Part shown: positions 35,661 to 46,740 of the stretch, in pieces | How positions within the stretch are numbered: position 1 is the first letter of the stretch | Layout: each line of letters begins with the position of its first letter | NCBI RefSeq assembly: GCF_001697225.1 | Contig: NZ_CP014671.1 | Span: 2,418,001-2,482,000, forward strand | Length of the DNA stretch: 64,000 nt | Direction of reading: 5' to 3' | Origin: Immundisolibacter cernigliae | GTDB taxonomy: Bacteria > Pseudomonadota > Gammaproteobacteria > Immundisolibacterales > Immundisolibacteraceae | Made by a program: the position numbers and the translations under genes | The notes under the pieces: generated by a model | What the model was told of the DNA's origin: nothing | Database searches by the model: none | The model's input: only the letters and a program-made list of their open reading frames with translations

Positions 35661-36314
35661 ATGGCCATTGGTTTGGTAGGCCGCAAATGCGGCATGACAC
35701 GAATTTTTACGCCGGAAGGCGCCGGTGTGCCGGTGACGGTGATCGACGTGTCCAACAATCGCGTGGTGCAGGTGCGCACCGCCGAGGTGGACGGCTATCG
35801 GGCCGTGCAGGTGTCCCGCGGCAGCAAGCGCGCGGCGCTGGTCGACAAGGCGCTGGCCGGACATTACGCCAAGGCCGGGGTTGAGCCCGGGCGCAGCCTG
35901 ACCGAGTTCCGCCTGCCCGAAGGCGCTGGTGACGAACTGTCGGTCGGCGACACCCTGGCTCCCGATCAGTTCGAGGCAGGTCAGATGGTCAGCGTGACCG
36001 GCGTGACGCGCGGCCGCGGCTTCACCGGCACCGTGGCGCGCTGGGGTTTTCGTGGCGGTGACGCCACGCACGGCAACTCGCTGTCGCACCGCGCGCCGGG
36101 CTCCATCGGTCAGAACCAGACGCCCGGCCGCGTGTTTCCGGGCAAGAAGATGGCTGGCCATGCCGGCGATGTGCAGCGGACACAGCGCAACCTGGAAGTG
36201 GTCAAGGTGGATGTCGAGCGCGGTTTGTTGCTGGTAAAGGGTGCGGTGCCCGGACCGACGGGTGGCGAGCTGATCGTGCGGCTGATCGTGAGCGGCAAGA
36301 AGGCAGGGGCGTGA
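35661..36314 (+). CDS. rplC: 50S ribosomal protein L3
   Basis: Early assembly protein near the peptidyl-transferase centre. It has 217 residues with [37 protein letters not shown] and the loop [28 protein letters not shown] precedes the ATG; rplD starts 1 bp after. Confidence 0.98.
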   Translation: MAIGLVGRKCGMTRIFTPEGAGVPVTVIDVSNNRVVQVRTAEVDGYRAVQVSRGSKRAALVDKALAGHYAKAGVEPGRSLTEFRLPEGAGDELSVGDTLAPDQFEAGQMVSVTGVTRGRGFTGTVARWGFRGGDATHGNSLSHRAPGSIGQNQTPGRVFPGKKMAGHAGDVQRTQRNLEVVKVDVERGLLLVKGAVPGPTGGELIVRLIVSGKKAGA

Positions 36315-36315
36315 C

Positions 36316-36936
36316 ATGGAAATGCCAGTAACCGCGATCGAAGGCGCCGGCGGCAGCGTAGTGCTTGCCGATGCCGTGTTCGATCGGCCCTTCAACGAAG
36401 GTCTGGTGCACCAGCTGGTGGTGGCCTTCATGGCCAATGCGCGCCAGGCCGATGCCAAGCAGAAAACCCGCACCGAAGTGCGCGGCGGTGGCCGCAAGCC
36501 GTGGAAGCAGAAGGGCAGCGGTCGGGCCCGCGCCGGCAGCATCCGCAGCCCGCTGTGGCGCGGCGGTGGCAAGGTGTTCCCGGCCGGCGGCGAGAACTAC
36601 AGCCAGAAGCTGAACAAGAAGATGTACCGCGCGGGTATGCGCAGCATCTTCTCGGAGCTGGCTCGTATCGGCCGCCTGCAGCTGGTCGATGGCTTCCCGC
36701 TGGAAGCGCCCAAGACCCGTGCGTTGGTCGATCGCCTGGAACAACTGCAAATCCCGACCGGTCATTTGCTGCTGGTGGTTGACGAACTGACGGCCGAGCT
36801 GGCGCTGGCCTCGCGCAACCTGGTCGGCGTTGAGGCGTGCGAGGTACAGGATTTGAATCCGCTGGCGCTGATCTGGGCCGAGCGGATCGTGATGACCGCC
36901 GATGCGGCGCGCGCCGTCGAGGAGTGGCTGCAGTGA
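36316..36936 (+). CDS. rplD: 50S ribosomal protein L4
   Basis: Tunnel protein; in E. coli it also represses the S10 operon through the S10 leader, which is absent here. It has 206 residues with the extended loop KTRTEVRGGGRKPWKQKGSGRARAGS broken by usual contacts. Its stop overlaps the rplW GTG start (GTGA). Confidence 0.98.
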   Translation: MEMPVTAIEGAGGSVVLADAVFDRPFNEGLVHQLVVAFMANARQADAKQKTRTEVRGGGRKPWKQKGSGRARAGSIRSPLWRGGGKVFPAGGENYSQKLNKKMYRAGMRSIFSELARIGRLQLVDGFPLEAPKTRALVDRLEQLQIPTGHLLLVVDELTAELALASRNLVGVEACEVQDLNPLALIWAERIVMTADAARAVEEWLQ

Positions 36937-37217
36937 ACGAAGCGAAACTGTTCGAGATCATCCGTGCCCCGCACATTTCCGAGAAGGGAACGCGGGTTGC
37001 TGAAAAACACCGCCAGATCGTGTTCAAGGTGGCGCTGGACGCCAGCAAGGACGAAATCCGCGCAGCGGTCGAGCACGCCTTCTCGGTGAAGGTGCAGGCC
37101 GTGCGCACTCTGCGCGTGAAAGGCAAGCCCAAGCGCCAGGGACATCGCAAGGACTGGAAGAAGAGCTATGTGACGCTCGCTCCCGGGCACGACATCGACT
37201 TCACCGGGGTTGCCTGA
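36933..37217 (+). CDS. rplW: 50S ribosomal protein L23
   Basis: Docking site for SRP and trigger factor at the tunnel exit. It has 94 residues from the GTG at 36933, which overlaps the rplD stop by 4 bp; the start matches the normal N-terminus (NEAKLFEIIRAPHISEKGT). The longer upstream frame lies inside rplD. Confidence 0.97.
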   Translation: MNEAKLFEIIRAPHISEKGTRVAEKHRQIVFKVALDASKDEIRAAVEHAFSVKVQAVRTLRVKGKPKRQGHRKDWKKSYVTLAPGHDIDFTGVA

Positions 37218-37247
37218 TAGGCGCCCAAGGAACGCCGGAACAGCATC

Positions 37248-38075
37248 ATGGCAGTAGTCAAGAGAAAACCAACCTCACCGGGCCGTCGCTTCGTCGTGAG
37301 CGTGGTCACGCCGGAGTTGCACAAGGGCGCGCCCTATGCGCCGCTGGTGGTTGCCAAGCAGCGCACCGGTGGCCGCAACAGCGACGGCCGCATCACCACC
37401 CGGCATCAGGGCGGCGGCCACAAGCAGCGTTATCGCATTGTCGATTTCCGCCGCGACAAGGATGGCATTCCGGCCCGTGTCGAGCGCCTGGAGTACGATC
37501 CCAATCGCACGGCGCACCTGGCGCTGCTGCTGTATGCCGATGGCGAGCGTCGCTACATCATCGCCCCCAAGGGCGTGAGCGCCGGCAGCAAGCTGATGTC
37601 GGGCGTGCAGGCGCCGATCGAGGCGGGCAACACGTTGCCGCTGCGAAACGTGCCGGTCGGCAGCACGGTCCACTGTGTGGAGCTGAAAGTCGGCAAGGGT
37701 GCCCAACTGGCGCGAAGCGCCGGCACTTCGGTGCAGCTGCTGGCCCGCGAGGGCGATTCGGTGACGCTGCGCCTGAAGTCCGGCGAGATTCGGCGCGTGC
37801 CCGCCGACTGCCGGGCGACCCTCGGCGAGGTAGGCAATGGCGAGCATTCGCTGCGCTCGCTCGGCAAGGCCGGCGCCACCCGCTGGCGCGGCATCCGCCC
37901 GACGGTGCGCGGTGTGGCCATGAATCCGGTCGACCATCCGCACGGCGGTGGTGAGGGGCGCACCTCCGGTGGTCGCCATCCGGTTTCGCCCTGGGGCGTG
38001 CCGACCAAGGGTTACAAGACCCGCAAGAACAAGCGTACCAGCGGCCAGATCGTGCGCCGGCGCAGCGTCAAGTAA
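37248..38075 (+). CDS. rplB: 50S ribosomal protein L2
   Basis: Peptidyl-transferase-centre protein. It has 275 residues, with [20 protein letters not shown] and the invariant [20 protein letters not shown] segment carrying the essential His. Confidence 0.98.
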   Translation: MAVVKRKPTSPGRRFVVSVVTPELHKGAPYAPLVVAKQRTGGRNSDGRITTRHQGGGHKQRYRIVDFRRDKDGIPARVERLEYDPNRTAHLALLLYADGERRYIIAPKGVSAGSKLMSGVQAPIEAGNTLPLRNVPVGSTVHCVELKVGKGAQLARSAGTSVQLLAREGDSVTLRLKSGEIRRVPADCRATLGEVGNGEHSLRSLGKAGATRWRGIRPTVRGVAMNPVDHPHGGGEGRTSGGRHPVSPWGVPTKGYKTRKNKRTSGQIVRRRSVK

Positions 38076-38096
38076 GGACAGGACGGAGCCAGACTC

Positions 38097-38372
38097 GTGC
38101 CAAGATCCGTAAAGAAGGGACCGTTCGTCGATCTGCATCTGATGCAGAAGGTCGAACAGATAGTCGCCAGCGGCGGCAGCCGCAAGCCGATCAAGACCTG
38201 GTCGCGGCGTTCCACCGTGCTGCCGGACATGGTCGGGCTGACCTTTGCCGTGCACAACGGTCGCCAGCACGTGCCGGTCGTGGTCAACGAAAACATGGTC
38301 GGCCACAAGCTGGGCGAGTTCGTGCCCACGCGCACCTACCGCGGCCACGTGGCCGACCGCAAGACGCGCTGA
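38097..38372 (+). CDS. rpsS: 30S ribosomal protein S19
   Basis: 30S head protein. It has 91 residues from a GTG start, with [38 protein letters not shown] and [19 protein letters not shown]. Confidence 0.98.
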   Translation: MPRSVKKGPFVDLHLMQKVEQIVASGGSRKPIKTWSRRSTVLPDMVGLTFAVHNGRQHVPVVVNENMVGHKLGEFVPTRTYRGHVADRKTR

Positions 38373-38379
38373 GGCAGTC

Positions 38380-38727
38380 ATGGAAACCTTTGCTTTGATG
38401 CGCAATGCGCACATTTCCGCCCAGAAGGGACGGTTGGTGGCCGACCAGGTGCGTGGCATGCCGGTCGACAAGGCGCTGCAGCTGCTGCTGCACAGCACCA
38501 AGAAGGCGGCCCACCTGGTCAAGAAAGTGGTCGAGTCGGCGATCGCCAACGCCGAGCACAACAATGGCGCCGACGTGGACGAGCTGCGGATCGCAGCCGT
38601 GTGCGTGGACGAGGGACCGTCGATGAAGCGCTTCCATGCCCGCGCGCGCGGTCGCGGCAACCGGATCACGAAGCGTACCTGTCACATCAAGGTCGTCGTC
38701 AGCGACCAGAAAAAGGCCAAGGGCTAA
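38380..38727 (+). CDS. rplV: 50S ribosomal protein L22
   Basis: Tunnel-lining protein. It has 115 residues from [19 protein letters not shown], the expected N-terminus, 7 bp after rpsS; the upstream open frame overlaps rpsS and is not used. The beta-hairpin [19 protein letters not shown] is intact. Confidence 0.97.
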   Translation: METFALMRNAHISAQKGRLVADQVRGMPVDKALQLLLHSTKKAAHLVKKVVESAIANAEHNNGADVDELRIAAVCVDEGPSMKRFHARARGRGNRITKRTCHIKVVVSDQKKAKG

Positions 38728-38732
38728 CCCAC

Positions 38733-39392
38733 ATGGGACAGAAAGTTCACCCGACCGGCATCCGACTGGGCGTCGTCAAGGACCATAATTCGCGCTGGTA
38801 CGCGCAGGGCCGCGCCTTCGCGCAGAACCTGAACGCCGACATCGCCGTGCGGGCCCTGTTGCGCAAGCACCTGGCGCACGCGTCGGTGAGCCGCATCGAG
38901 ATCGAGCGCCCGGCACAGAACGCGCGCGTGATCATTCACACCGCGCGTCCGGGCATCGTCATCGGCAAGAAAGGCGATGACATCGAGAAGCTGCGTCGGC
39001 TGGTTGGCGAGCGGATGGGCATCCCGGTGCACATCAGTGTCGAGGAAATCCGCCGCCCGGAGCTGGACGCCTACCTGGTGGCCGAGAGCGTGGCCCAGCA
39101 GCTGGAGCGGCGCATCATGTTCCGCCGCGCCATGCGCCGGGCGGTGACCAATGCCATGCGCCTGCACGCGCAGGGCATCCGCATCAACGTCGGCGGCCGT
39201 CTGAACGGCGCCGAGATCGCGCGCAGCGAGTGGTATCGCGAGGGTCGGGTGCCGCTGCACACCTTCCGGGCCAACATCGATTACGGCACCGCCGAGGCCA
39301 AGACCACCTACGGGATCATTGGCGTCAAGGTCTGGATTTATAAGGGCGACGGTCCCGAGGGCGCCGACGGCGCTCACGCACCGGGCGCCTGA
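38733..39392 (+). CDS. rpsC: 30S ribosomal protein S3
   Basis: mRNA entry-site protein with helicase role. It has 219 residues from [19 protein letters not shown]. The KH domain has [18 protein letters not shown] (GxxG loop), and the C-terminal domain has [20 protein letters not shown]. Starts 5 bp after rplV. Confidence 0.98.
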   Translation: MGQKVHPTGIRLGVVKDHNSRWYAQGRAFAQNLNADIAVRALLRKHLAHASVSRIEIERPAQNARVIIHTARPGIVIGKKGDDIEKLRRLVGERMGIPVHISVEEIRRPELDAYLVAESVAQQLERRIMFRRAMRRAVTNAMRLHAQGIRINVGGRLNGAEIARSEWYREGRVPLHTFRANIDYGTAEAKTTYGIIGVKVWIYKGDGPEGADGAHAPGA

Positions 39393-39409
39393 GATAACAG
39401 GAAAGCACC

Positions 39410-39822
<413 letters not shown>

Positions 39823-39826
<4 letters not shown>

Positions 39827-40023
39827 AGCTCGCTGAACTGCGCGGCAAGTCGGCCGCCGAACTGAACAAGAAGCTGATCGAGCTGCACCGCGAGCACCTG
39901 AATCTGCGGGTACAGCGTGCGACCGGTCAGCTGGCGCAGCCGTCACGTTTCCGTGCCTTGCGGCGCGAAGTGGCGCAAATCAAGACCCTTCTGAAAGAAC
40001 AGGCTTCGCAGGCAAGCGCATGA
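39823..40023 (+). CDS. rpmC: 50S ribosomal protein L29
   Basis: Tunnel-exit protein near L23. It has 66 residues, two helices, beginning [18 protein letters not shown]. It overlaps both rplP and rpsQ by 4 bp, so all three are translationally coupled. Confidence 0.97.
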
Positions 40024-40283
40024 CGGAAGAAACAGTAAGTGGCCGCACGGTGGTCGGCCGGGTGGTGAGCGACAAGATGGAGAAGTCCATCAGCGTGCTG
40101 GTGGAAACCCGCGAGCAACACCCGATCTACAAGAAATACCTGCGTCGTTCGACCAAGTTCCACGCCCACGATGCCGGCAACGAGTGCCGCATCGGTGATC
40201 TGGTGCGGATCGAGGAATGCCGGCCGCTGTCCAAGACCAAGACCTGGCGTCTGGTCGAGGTCATCGAGCGGGTCGGCGGTTGA
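40020..40283 (+). CDS. rpsQ: 30S ribosomal protein S17
   Basis: Early 30S assembly protein. It has 87 residues with an OB fold: [35 protein letters not shown] and [22 protein letters not shown] overlap with rpmC. Confidence 0.98.
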   Translation: MTEETVSGRTVVGRVVSDKMEKSISVLVETREQHPIYKKYLRRSTKFHAHDAGNECRIGDLVRIEECRPLSKTKTWRLVEVIERVGG

Positions 40284-40308
40284 GCGCGCCAGCCAAGCGG
40301 AGACGGTC

Positions 40309-40677
40309 ATGATTCAGATGCAAAGCCACCTCGATGTGGCCGACAACAGTGGCGCGCGGCGCGTGATGTGCATCAAGGTGCTGGGTGGGTCCAAGCGGCG
40401 TTATGCCGGCGTCGGTGACGTGATCCGCGTGAGCATCAAGGACGCCATTCCGCGCGGCAAGGTCAAGAAGGGCGAGGTCTACCGCGCCGTGGTGGTGCGC
40501 ACCGTGCATGGTGTGCGGCGCGCGGACGGTTCCAAGATCCGCTTCGACAGCAACGCCGTGGTGTTGCTCAACAATCAGGGTGCGCCGATCGGTACGCGCA
40601 TCTTCGGGCCGGTGACGCGCGAGTTGCGTACCGAGCAGTTCATGCGTCTGGTGTCGCTGGCACCGGAAGTGCTCTGA
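40309..40677 (+). CDS. rplN: 50S ribosomal protein L14
   Basis: Subunit-interface protein. It has 122 residues from [19 protein letters not shown] with the conserved [18 protein letters not shown] and [13 protein letters not shown] segments. First gene of the classical spc operon, which here continues directly from the S10 block. Confidence 0.98.
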   Translation: MIQMQSHLDVADNSGARRVMCIKVLGGSKRRYAGVGDVIRVSIKDAIPRGKVKKGEVYRAVVVRTVHGVRRADGSKIRFDSNAVVLLNNQGAPIGTRIFGPVTRELRTEQFMRLVSLAPEVL

Positions 40678-40687
40678 GGGATCACGC

Positions 40688-41002
40688 ATGCGCAAGATCA
40701 AGCGAGGCGACGAGGTCATCGTCATCACCGGGCGGGACAAGGGCAAGCGCGGCCAGGTGGTGCGCATGGTGGCGGCCGACAAGGTGGTCGTCGAAGGCGT
40801 GAACGTGGTCAAGAAGCACGTCAAGCCGAACCCGATGAGCGGGCAGCAGGGCGGCATCCTGGACAAGGAAATGCCGCTGCAGGTGTCCAATGTCGCCTAT
40901 TTCAACAAGGCCACCCAGCGCGCCGACCGAATCGGCTTTCGGGTGCTCGAAGACGGGCGCAAGGTGCGCTTTACCAAATCCAACGGCGAGGTGGTCGACT
41001 AA
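40688..41002 (+). CDS. rplX: 50S ribosomal protein L24
   Basis: Assembly initiator of the 50S. It has 104 residues with a KOW motif ([20 protein letters not shown]) and the [19 protein letters not shown] segment. Confidence 0.98.
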   Translation: MRKIKRGDEVIVITGRDKGKRGQVVRMVAADKVVVEGVNVVKKHVKPNPMSGQQGGILDKEMPLQVSNVAYFNKATQRADRIGFRVLEDGRKVRFTKSNGEVVD

Positions 41003-41017
41003 GGTCGGCCGGTGCAC

Positions 41018-41557
41018 ATGACAAGGCTGGAACAATATTACAAGGACGTGGTCGTGGCACGACTGCGAGAGGAACTGGGTATCGCCAACGTGATGGCGGT
41101 GCCCAAGCTTCTGAAGGTCACGCTGAACATGGGTGTCGGCGAGGCCGCGGCCGACAAGAAGGCGCTCGACGCCGCCGTCGCCGACATGACCCTGATCAGC
41201 GGCCAGAAGCCGCAGGTCACCAAGGCACGCAAGGCGGTGGCGAGCTTCAAGATTCGCGAGGGCTGGCCAATCGGCTGCAAGGTGACCCTGCGCCGGGCGC
41301 GCATGTACGAGTTCCTGGATCGCTTCATCACCGTGGCGGCGCCGCGCATCCGCGATTTTCGCGGCCTGTCGCCGCGTGGCTTCGACGGCCGTGGGAACTA
41401 CAACATGGGCCTGACCGAACAGATCATTTTTCCTGAGATCGATTTCGACAAGGTCGACAAGATTCGCGGCATGGATGTGTCGATCAGCACCACGGCGATC
41501 AATGACGAGCACGGTCGGGCGCTGCTGACCGCATTCAACTTTCCCTTCCGGGGCTGA
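41018..41557 (+). CDS. rplE: 50S ribosomal protein L5
   Basis: Binds 5S rRNA. It has 179 residues from the ATG at 41018 ([13 protein letters not shown]), the length of the E. coli protein; a GTG two codons upstream (41012) is closer to the AAGG and is possible. Conserved [17 protein letters not shown] and [21 protein letters not shown] are present. Confidence 0.97.
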   Translation: MTRLEQYYKDVVVARLREELGIANVMAVPKLLKVTLNMGVGEAAADKKALDAAVADMTLISGQKPQVTKARKAVASFKIREGWPIGCKVTLRRARMYEFLDRFITVAAPRIRDFRGLSPRGFDGRGNYNMGLTEQIIFPEIDFDKVDKIRGMDVSISTTAINDEHGRALLTAFNFPFRG

Positions 41558-41567
41558 GGACACAGCT

Positions 41568-41873
41568 GTGGCCAAGACATCCGTAATCAATCGCAACGAA
41601 AAGCGCGCCGCGCTGGTGCGCAAGTACGCTGCGCGCCGCGCCGAGCTGAAGGCCGCGGCGGTGAACGTGAACCTGTCCGACGAGCAGCGTTACGCCGCGC
41701 AGCTGGCGCTGCAAAAGTTGCCGCGTGACGCCAGTCCGGTGCGGCTGGTCAGCCGCTGCCAGGCCACTGGCCGGGCGCATGGCGTGTACAAGAAATTCGG
41801 CCTCGGGCGCAACAAGCTGCGCGAAGCATCCATGCGCGGCGATGTGCCGGGCATGGTCAAGGCCAGCTGGTAA
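41568..41873 (+). CDS. rpsN: 30S ribosomal protein S14 (zinc-independent form)
   Basis: 30S head protein. It has 101 residues from a GTG start. It is the long form without the CxxC pairs, so it does not bind zinc. C-terminal [20 protein letters not shown] and [17 protein letters not shown] are typical. Confidence 0.98.
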   Translation: MAKTSVINRNEKRAALVRKYAARRAELKAAAVNVNLSDEQRYAAQLALQKLPRDASPVRLVSRCQATGRAHGVYKKFGLGRNKLREASMRGDVPGMVKASW

Positions 41874-41887
41874 GGCGGAAAAAGCAT

Positions 41888-42283
41888 ATGACCATCATGG
41901 ATCCGATCGCCGACATGCTCACGCGGGTGCGTAATGCACTGGCGCGGCGTTACGCGGAAGTCGTCATGCCGTCTTCGAAAATGAAGATCGCCGTGGCCGA
42001 AGTGCTCAAGAGCGAGGGTTTCATCAGCGGCTTTTCGGTTGCCGAGAGCGACGGCAGGCTGGTTCTGACCGTGAGCCTCAAGTACGCCGAAGGCAAGCCG
42101 GCCATCCGCAGCCTGCGACGGGCCAGCCGACCCGGGCTGCGCATGTACCGCGGCAAGGACGAACTGCCGCGCGTGCTCGGCGGCTTCGGTGTTGCCATTG
42201 TGTCCACGCCGCAGGGCGTGATGTCCGACCGGGCGGCGCGTCGCGCAGGTGTCGGCGGCGAAGTGTTGTGCCTGGTTTCCTGA
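41888..42283 (+). CDS. rpsH: 30S ribosomal protein S8
   Basis: 30S body protein and, in E. coli, the translational repressor of the spc operon. It has 131 residues with MDPIADMLTRVRNALARRY and the C-terminal GVMSDRAARRAGVGGEVLCLV. Confidence 0.98.
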   Translation: MTIMDPIADMLTRVRNALARRYAEVVMPSSKMKIAVAEVLKSEGFISGFSVAESDGRLVLTVSLKYAEGKPAIRSLRRASRPGLRMYRGKDELPRVLGGFGVAIVSTPQGVMSDRAARRAGVGGEVLCLVS

Positions 42284-42295
42284 CGGAAAGCTCCC

Positions 42296-42832
42296 ATGTC
42301 TAGAGTTGCCAAAAATCCCATCCCCCTGCCCAAGGGCGTCGAGGTGGTGGTGTCCGCCGATCATGTGCAGGTGAAGGGCGCCAAGGGCAGCCTCTCGCAG
42401 GCCTTGCACCGCGATGTCGAAGTTTCAAACGACGCCGGCACGCTGCGCATCGGCGTGCGTGAGGAAACGACCGCGGCCTGGGCGCAGGCCGGCACTGCGC
42501 GGGCCCTGATCAGCAACATGGTCAAGGGCTGCAGTGAAGGTTTTGCGCGCACGCTGGACCTGGTCGGCGTCGGCTATCGCGTGCAGATGAAGGGGCCAGT
42601 GCTGAGCATCGCCGTGGGCTACTCGCACCCGGTTGAGATGGCGGTGCCGGAAGGTTTGCAGGTGGAAACGCCGACCCAGACGCAGGTCGTGGTGCGCGGC
42701 GCCGATCGTCAGCGCGTCGGCCAGCTGGCGGCCAATATTCGCGCCGTGCGTCCGCCGGAGCCGTACAAGGGCAAGGGAATTCGATACTCCGACGAAGTCG
42801 TGGTCCGTAAAGAGACCAAGAAGAAAAAGTAG
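42296..42832 (+). CDS. rplF: 50S ribosomal protein L6
   Basis: Factor-binding-site protein. It has 178 residues, duplicated fold, SRVAKNPIPLPKGVEV at the start and the C-terminal PEPYKGKGIRYSDEVVVRKE. Confidence 0.98.
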   Translation: MSRVAKNPIPLPKGVEVVVSADHVQVKGAKGSLSQALHRDVEVSNDAGTLRIGVREETTAAWAQAGTARALISNMVKGCSEGFARTLDLVGVGYRVQMKGPVLSIAVGYSHPVEMAVPEGLQVETPTQTQVVVRGADRQRVGQLAANIRAVRPPEPYKGKGIRYSDEVVVRKETKKKK

Positions 42833-42857
42833 TCGGTAACAGCAGGTAAATCGGGCA

Positions 42858-43211
42858 ATGGAAAAGAAGGTCAAGCGTCTGCGGCGCGGACGCGCCACAC
42901 GGGCGCAGATTCGGAAGCTGGGCGTGACGCGGCTGTGCATTCACCGCACGCCGCAGCACACCTACGCGCAGGTTATCGACGCCAGCGGCGGTCGTGTGCT
43001 GGCGGCGGCGAGCACGCTCGAGAAGGCGCTGGCCGAGCAGCTTGGTCACACCGGCAACGTCGAGGCGGCGCGCCTGATCGGCCGGGTGGTGGCCGAGCGT
43101 GCCCAGCAGGCGGGCGTGCTAAAGGTTGCGTTCGACCGCAGCGGGTTCATGTATCACGGCCGCGTGAAGGCTCTGGCGGATGCCGCCCGCGAAGCCGGTC
43201 TGCAATTCTAG
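42858..43211 (+). CDS. rplR: 50S ribosomal protein L18
   Basis: Binds 5S rRNA with L5. It has 117 residues with a basic N-terminus, [20 protein letters not shown] and the C-terminal [20 protein letters not shown]. Confidence 0.98.
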   Translation: MEKKVKRLRRGRATRAQIRKLGVTRLCIHRTPQHTYAQVIDASGGRVLAAASTLEKALAEQLGHTGNVEAARLIGRVVAERAQQAGVLKVAFDRSGFMYHGRVKALADAAREAGLQF

Positions 43212-43220
43212 GAGCTGGTC

Positions 43221-43724
43221 ATGGCCCGAGCTGAACAAACATACGAAACCAACGACATCCAGAAGCTGATCAACGTCCGCCGCGTGGCCAAGGTGGTCAA
43301 GGGCGGGCGCCAATTCGGCTTTGCTGCGCTGACCGTGGTCGGCGACGGGGATGGGCGGGTCGGCTTCGGGCAGGGCAAGGCCCGCGAAGTGCCGGTCGCC
43401 ATCCAGAAAGCCATGGACGCCGCGCGGCGGGACATGGTGCGGGTGCCACTCAATGGCGGCACCCTGTATTACCCGATCACCGCCCGTCACGGCGCGGCCA
43501 AGGTGTACATGCAGCCGGCTTCCGAGGGCACGGGCATCATCGCCGGCGGCGCCATGCGCGCCGTGTTCGAGGCGCTGGGCGTGCGCGACGTGCTGGCCAA
43601 GTGCATCGGCAGCAGCAACCCAGTGAACGTCGTGATGGCCACCATCGCCGGTTTGGTCGGCATGGAATCGCCAGACGCCATCGCCATGCGCCGCGGCCTC
43701 AACGTGGAAGACCTGCGGGCATGA
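43221..43724 (+). CDS. rpsE: 30S ribosomal protein S5
   Basis: Accuracy and mRNA helicase protein. It has 167 residues with [39 protein letters not shown] and [19 protein letters not shown]. Overlaps rpmD by 4 bp (ATGA). Confidence 0.98.
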   Translation: MARAEQTYETNDIQKLINVRRVAKVVKGGRQFGFAALTVVGDGDGRVGFGQGKAREVPVAIQKAMDAARRDMVRVPLNGGTLYYPITARHGAAKVYMQPASEGTGIIAGGAMRAVFEALGVRDVLAKCIGSSNPVNVVMATIAGLVGMESPDAIAMRRGLNVEDLRA

Positions 43725-43915
43725 ACAGCAACACAACCAAGAAAGTGCGCGTCACCCTGGTGCGCAGCCGCTCCGGCCGTGGCCGGGTGCACGATGCCTG
43801 TGTTACCGGCCTTGGCCTGCGCCGGATCGGCAGCCAGCGCGAGCTGGAAGACACCCCGGCCGTGCGCGGCATGATTCGCAAGGTCAGCTACCTGCTCAAG
43901 GTGGAGGAAGTCTGA
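43721..43915 (+). CDS. rpmD: 50S ribosomal protein L30
   Basis: Small 50S protein. It has 64 residues starting [19 protein letters not shown] at the ATGA overlap with rpsE; its stop shares one base with the rplO start (TGATG). The C-terminus ends in [11 protein letters not shown]. Confidence 0.97.
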   Translation: MNSNTTKKVRVTLVRSRSGRGRVHDACVTGLGLRRIGSQRELEDTPAVRGMIRKVSYLLKVEEV

Positions 43916-44352
43916 TGCGTCTTGACACCCTCAAAGCAGCCGAAGGTTCGCGCACGGCGCGTCGGCGTGTGGGGCGCGGTATCGGCTCCGGGCTTGGCAA
44001 GACCGCCGGTCGCGGTCACAAGGGCCAGCACGCGCGTGCCGGCGGCTATCACAAGGTCGGCTTCGAAGGCGGCCAGATGCCGCTGCAGCGTCGCCTGCCA
44101 AAGCGCGGTTTCAATTCGCGCACCCTGGGCGACAGCGCCGAGGTGCGGTTGTCCGAGCTGCATCTGGTCAAGGCCGAGGTCATCGACCTGGACGCGCTCA
44201 AGGTGGCCGGCATCGTGCCCAAGGGCGCCAAGCGGGCCAAGGTCATCGTGTCCGGTGAGCTGGCCGGGCCGGTGCGCCTCAAGGGCGTGGCAGCTACCGC
44301 CGGTGCCCGGGCCGTCATCGAGCAGGCCGGCGGGAGCATAGAAGAAGCCTGA
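43915..44352 (+). CDS. rplO: 50S ribosomal protein L15
   Basis: Late assembly protein. It has 145 residues with a Gly/Arg-rich extension ([20 protein letters not shown]) and [20 protein letters not shown]. It shares single bases with both neighbours, giving tight coupling to rpmD and secY. Confidence 0.98.
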   Translation: MRLDTLKAAEGSRTARRRVGRGIGSGLGKTAGRGHKGQHARAGGYHKVGFEGGQMPLQRRLPKRGFNSRTLGDSAEVRLSELHLVKAEVIDLDALKVAGIVPKGAKRAKVIVSGELAGPVRLKGVAATAGARAVIEQAGGSIEEA

Positions 44353-45713
44353 TGGCTACGCGCGCCGCCAATCCGGCCATGCTCGGCGGGCTCGGCAAGT
44401 TCGCCGAGCTGCGGCGGCGGATGCTGTTCGTCATCGGCGCGCTGCTGGTGTTTCGCCTGGGGGCGCACGTGCCGGTGCCGGGCATCAACCCGCAGGCGCT
44501 GGCCGCCATGTTCGAGGCCCAGCGCGGAACGGTGCTGGACATGTTCAACATGTTCTCGGGCGGCGCGCTGGAGCGGCTATCGATTTTCGCGCTCGGCGTG
44601 ATGCCCTACATTTCGGCGTCGATCATCGTGCAGCTGCTCAGCAGTGTGCTGCCGAAGCTCGAAGAGTTGAAGAAGGAGGGCGCCGCAGGGCGCCGCAAGC
44701 TGACGCAGTACACGCGTTATGGAACGGTGGTATTGGCAACGTTCCAGGCGCTCGGCATAGCGATTGCGCTGGAGAGCCAGACCGCGGGCGGGATGTCGGT
44801 GGTCATCGATCCGGGCTTCGGTTTTCGGTTGATCGCCATATCGACCCTGGTGGCGGGCAGCATGTTTCTGCTGTGGCTGGGCGAGCAGGTAACGGAACGG
44901 GGTATCGGCAACGGCATCTCGCTGCTGATTTTCGCCGGTATCGTGGCCGGATTGCCGGGCGCCTTCGGTGGCACGCTCGAGCTGGTCAGCACCGGCGAGA
45001 TCGGCGGTGCGGTGGTGCTGTTGCTGTTGCTGGTGATTCTGGGCGTGACGGCGTTCGTGGTGTTCGTCGAGCGCGGCCAGCGACGCATAACGGTCAATTA
45101 CGCGCAGCGTCAGCAGGGGCAGCGCATGTACGCGGCGCAGACCAGCCACCTGCCGCTGAAACTGAACATGGCGGGCGTGATTCCGGCGATTTTTGCGTCC
45201 AGCATTCTGCTGTTTCCGTCGACGCTGGCCAGCTGGGCCGGCAGTGGCGACAACGCTCTGTCCTGGTTGCGGCATGTGACCACAGCCCTGTCGCCGGGTC
45301 AGCCACTGTACGTGCTGCTGTATGCCGCCGGTATCGTGTTCTTTTGCTTTTTCTATACCGCCGTGGTCTTCAATCCGAAGGACACGGCGGACAACCTGAA
45401 GCGTTCCGGCGCATTTTTGCCCGGCGTGCGGCCCGGTGAGCAGACGGCCCGCTACATCGATGGCGTGGTGACGCGCCTGACGGTTGCGGGCGCGGCGTAC
45501 ATCGCGCTGGTGTGCCTGCTGCCGGAGTTCATGATCGTTTACTGGAATGTACCGTTCTATTTCGGTGGGACGTCACTGCTGATCGTGGTCATTACGATCA
45601 TGGATTTCATGGCGCAGGTGCAGACCCACGTCATGAGCCATCAGTACGAGGGCCTTATGAAGAAGGCCAACCTGAAGGGTCGCGGCACCGGCGGTTTGTT
45701 CGGCGCCCGTTAG
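44352..45713 (+). CDS. secY: Preprotein translocase subunit SecY
   Basis: Pore of the Sec channel. It has 453 residues with ten membrane segments. Plug region [22 protein letters not shown] appears in broken form, the cytoplasmic loop includes [17 protein letters not shown], and [20 protein letters not shown] and the last-loop [17 protein letters not shown] are present. It partners with secE, present at 18993, in the same locus. Confidence 0.98.
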   Translation: MATRAANPAMLGGLGKFAELRRRMLFVIGALLVFRLGAHVPVPGINPQALAAMFEAQRGTVLDMFNMFSGGALERLSIFALGVMPYISASIIVQLLSSVLPKLEELKKEGAAGRRKLTQYTRYGTVVLATFQALGIAIALESQTAGGMSVVIDPGFGFRLIAISTLVAGSMFLLWLGEQVTERGIGNGISLLIFAGIVAGLPGAFGGTLELVSTGEIGGAVVLLLLLVILGVTAFVVFVERGQRRITVNYAQRQQGQRMYAAQTSHLPLKLNMAGVIPAIFASSILLFPSTLASWAGSGDNALSWLRHVTTALSPGQPLYVLLYAAGIVFFCFFYTAVVFNPKDTADNLKRSGAFLPGVRPGEQTARYIDGVVTRLTVAGAAYIALVCLLPEFMIVYWNVPFYFGGTSLLIVVITIMDFMAQVQTHVMSHQYEGLMKKANLKGRGTGGLFGAR

Positions 45714-45729
45714 TTTTGGAGTCACGACA

Positions 45730-45843
45730 GTGAAAGTTCGCGCATCGGTCAAGAAGCTTTGCCGCAATTGCAAGATCATTCGGCGCAAGGGCGTTGTACG
45801 CGTCATTTGTGTCGAAGCCCGGCACAAGCAGCGGCAGGGTTGA
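45730..45843 (+). CDS. rpmJ: 50S ribosomal protein L36 (zinc-ribbon form)
   Basis: A 37-residue basic protein from the GTG at 45730, read directly from the sequence: [20 protein letters not shown], then a second Cys and His in [10 protein letters not shown]. The C-C-C-H zinc ligands are present, so this is the zinc-containing form. It lies between secY and rpsM, its usual place. Confidence 0.95.
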   Translation: MKVRASVKKLCRNCKIIRRKGVVRVICVEARHKQRQG

Positions 45844-45884
45844 GTCGGCCGCGTCGGCCGCAAAGGAATTCTGGAGTTCGGTAA

Positions 45885-46241
45885 ATGGCTCGTATTGCTG
45901 GTATCAACATTCCCGACAACAAGCACGCACGCGTTGCCCTGACGTCGATTTATGGCGTGGGCGCGACCCGTGCGCTGGAGATTTGCGCCGCGGCGCAGAT
46001 CGAGCCGGCACGGCGTATCCGGGATCTGAACGAGGCGGAAGTCGAGGCGCTGCGCCGCGAAGTCGGCAAGCTGACGGTCGAGGGCGACCTGCGGCGTGAG
46101 CTTCAGATCAACATCAAGCGCCTGATGGACCTGGGCACGTATCGCGGGCTACGTCACCGCCGGGGTCTGCCGGTGCGCGGTCAGCGCACCCGTACCAACG
46201 CCCGCACCCGCAAGGGTCCGCGCAAGCCCATTCGCAAGTAA
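45885..46241 (+). CDS. rpsM: 30S ribosomal protein S13
   Basis: 30S head protein contacting the P-site tRNA. It has 118 residues with [40 protein letters not shown] and a basic tail. Opens the alpha cluster; the 41-bp gap before it has no obvious S4-type pseudoknot that I can identify. Confidence 0.98.
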   Translation: MARIAGINIPDNKHARVALTSIYGVGATRALEICAAAQIEPARRIRDLNEAEVEALRREVGKLTVEGDLRRELQINIKRLMDLGTYRGLRHRRGLPVRGQRTRTNARTRKGPRKPIRK

Positions 46242-46260
46242 TCGCTAACAGGATCGCCTC

Positions 46261-46653
46261 ATGGCCAAGCCCAACACCAGCAAGACGCGCAAGCGCGTCA
46301 AGAAGAACGTTTCGGAAGGCGTGGCGCACGTGCACGCCTCGTTCAACAACACCATCATCACCATCACCGACCGCCAGGGCAACGCCCTGTCGTGGGCCAC
46401 GGCCGGCTCCTGTGGCTTCAAGGGTTCGCGCAAGAGCACGCCGTTCGCGGCCCAGGTGGCCGCCGACAAGGCCGGCACCAAGGCGCAGGAATTCGGCGTC
46501 AAGACGCTGGACGTGGTGGTCAACGGTCCCGGGCCGGGTCGCGATTCGGCGGTGCGGTCCCTGAACAACGGCGGGTTCAAGATCCTGAGCATCACCGACG
46601 TGACGCCGATCCCGCACAACGGCTGTCGGCCGCCCAAGAAGCGTCGCGTCTGA
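46261..46653 (+). CDS. rpsK: 30S ribosomal protein S11
   Basis: 30S platform protein. It has 130 residues with [34 protein letters not shown] and the C-terminal [18 protein letters not shown]. Downstream, rpsD is not found before rpoA. Confidence 0.98.
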   Translation: MAKPNTSKTRKRVKKNVSEGVAHVHASFNNTIITITDRQGNALSWATAGSCGFKGSRKSTPFAAQVAADKAGTKAQEFGVKTLDVVVNGPGPGRDSAVRSLNNGGFKILSITDVTPIPHNGCRPPKKRRV

Positions 46654-46740
46654 GTAGCAGACCGCGGCGGCCGTGCGAAGCGCGGTCAGCCAGTCGCCAG
46701 TCCGTCATCGGCAATAGCCAACGCAGCGAGCGTGTCCACC

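Noticed and set aside
46654-46740. A degraded rpsD remnant
   Set aside because: No S4-like segment could be read in any frame.
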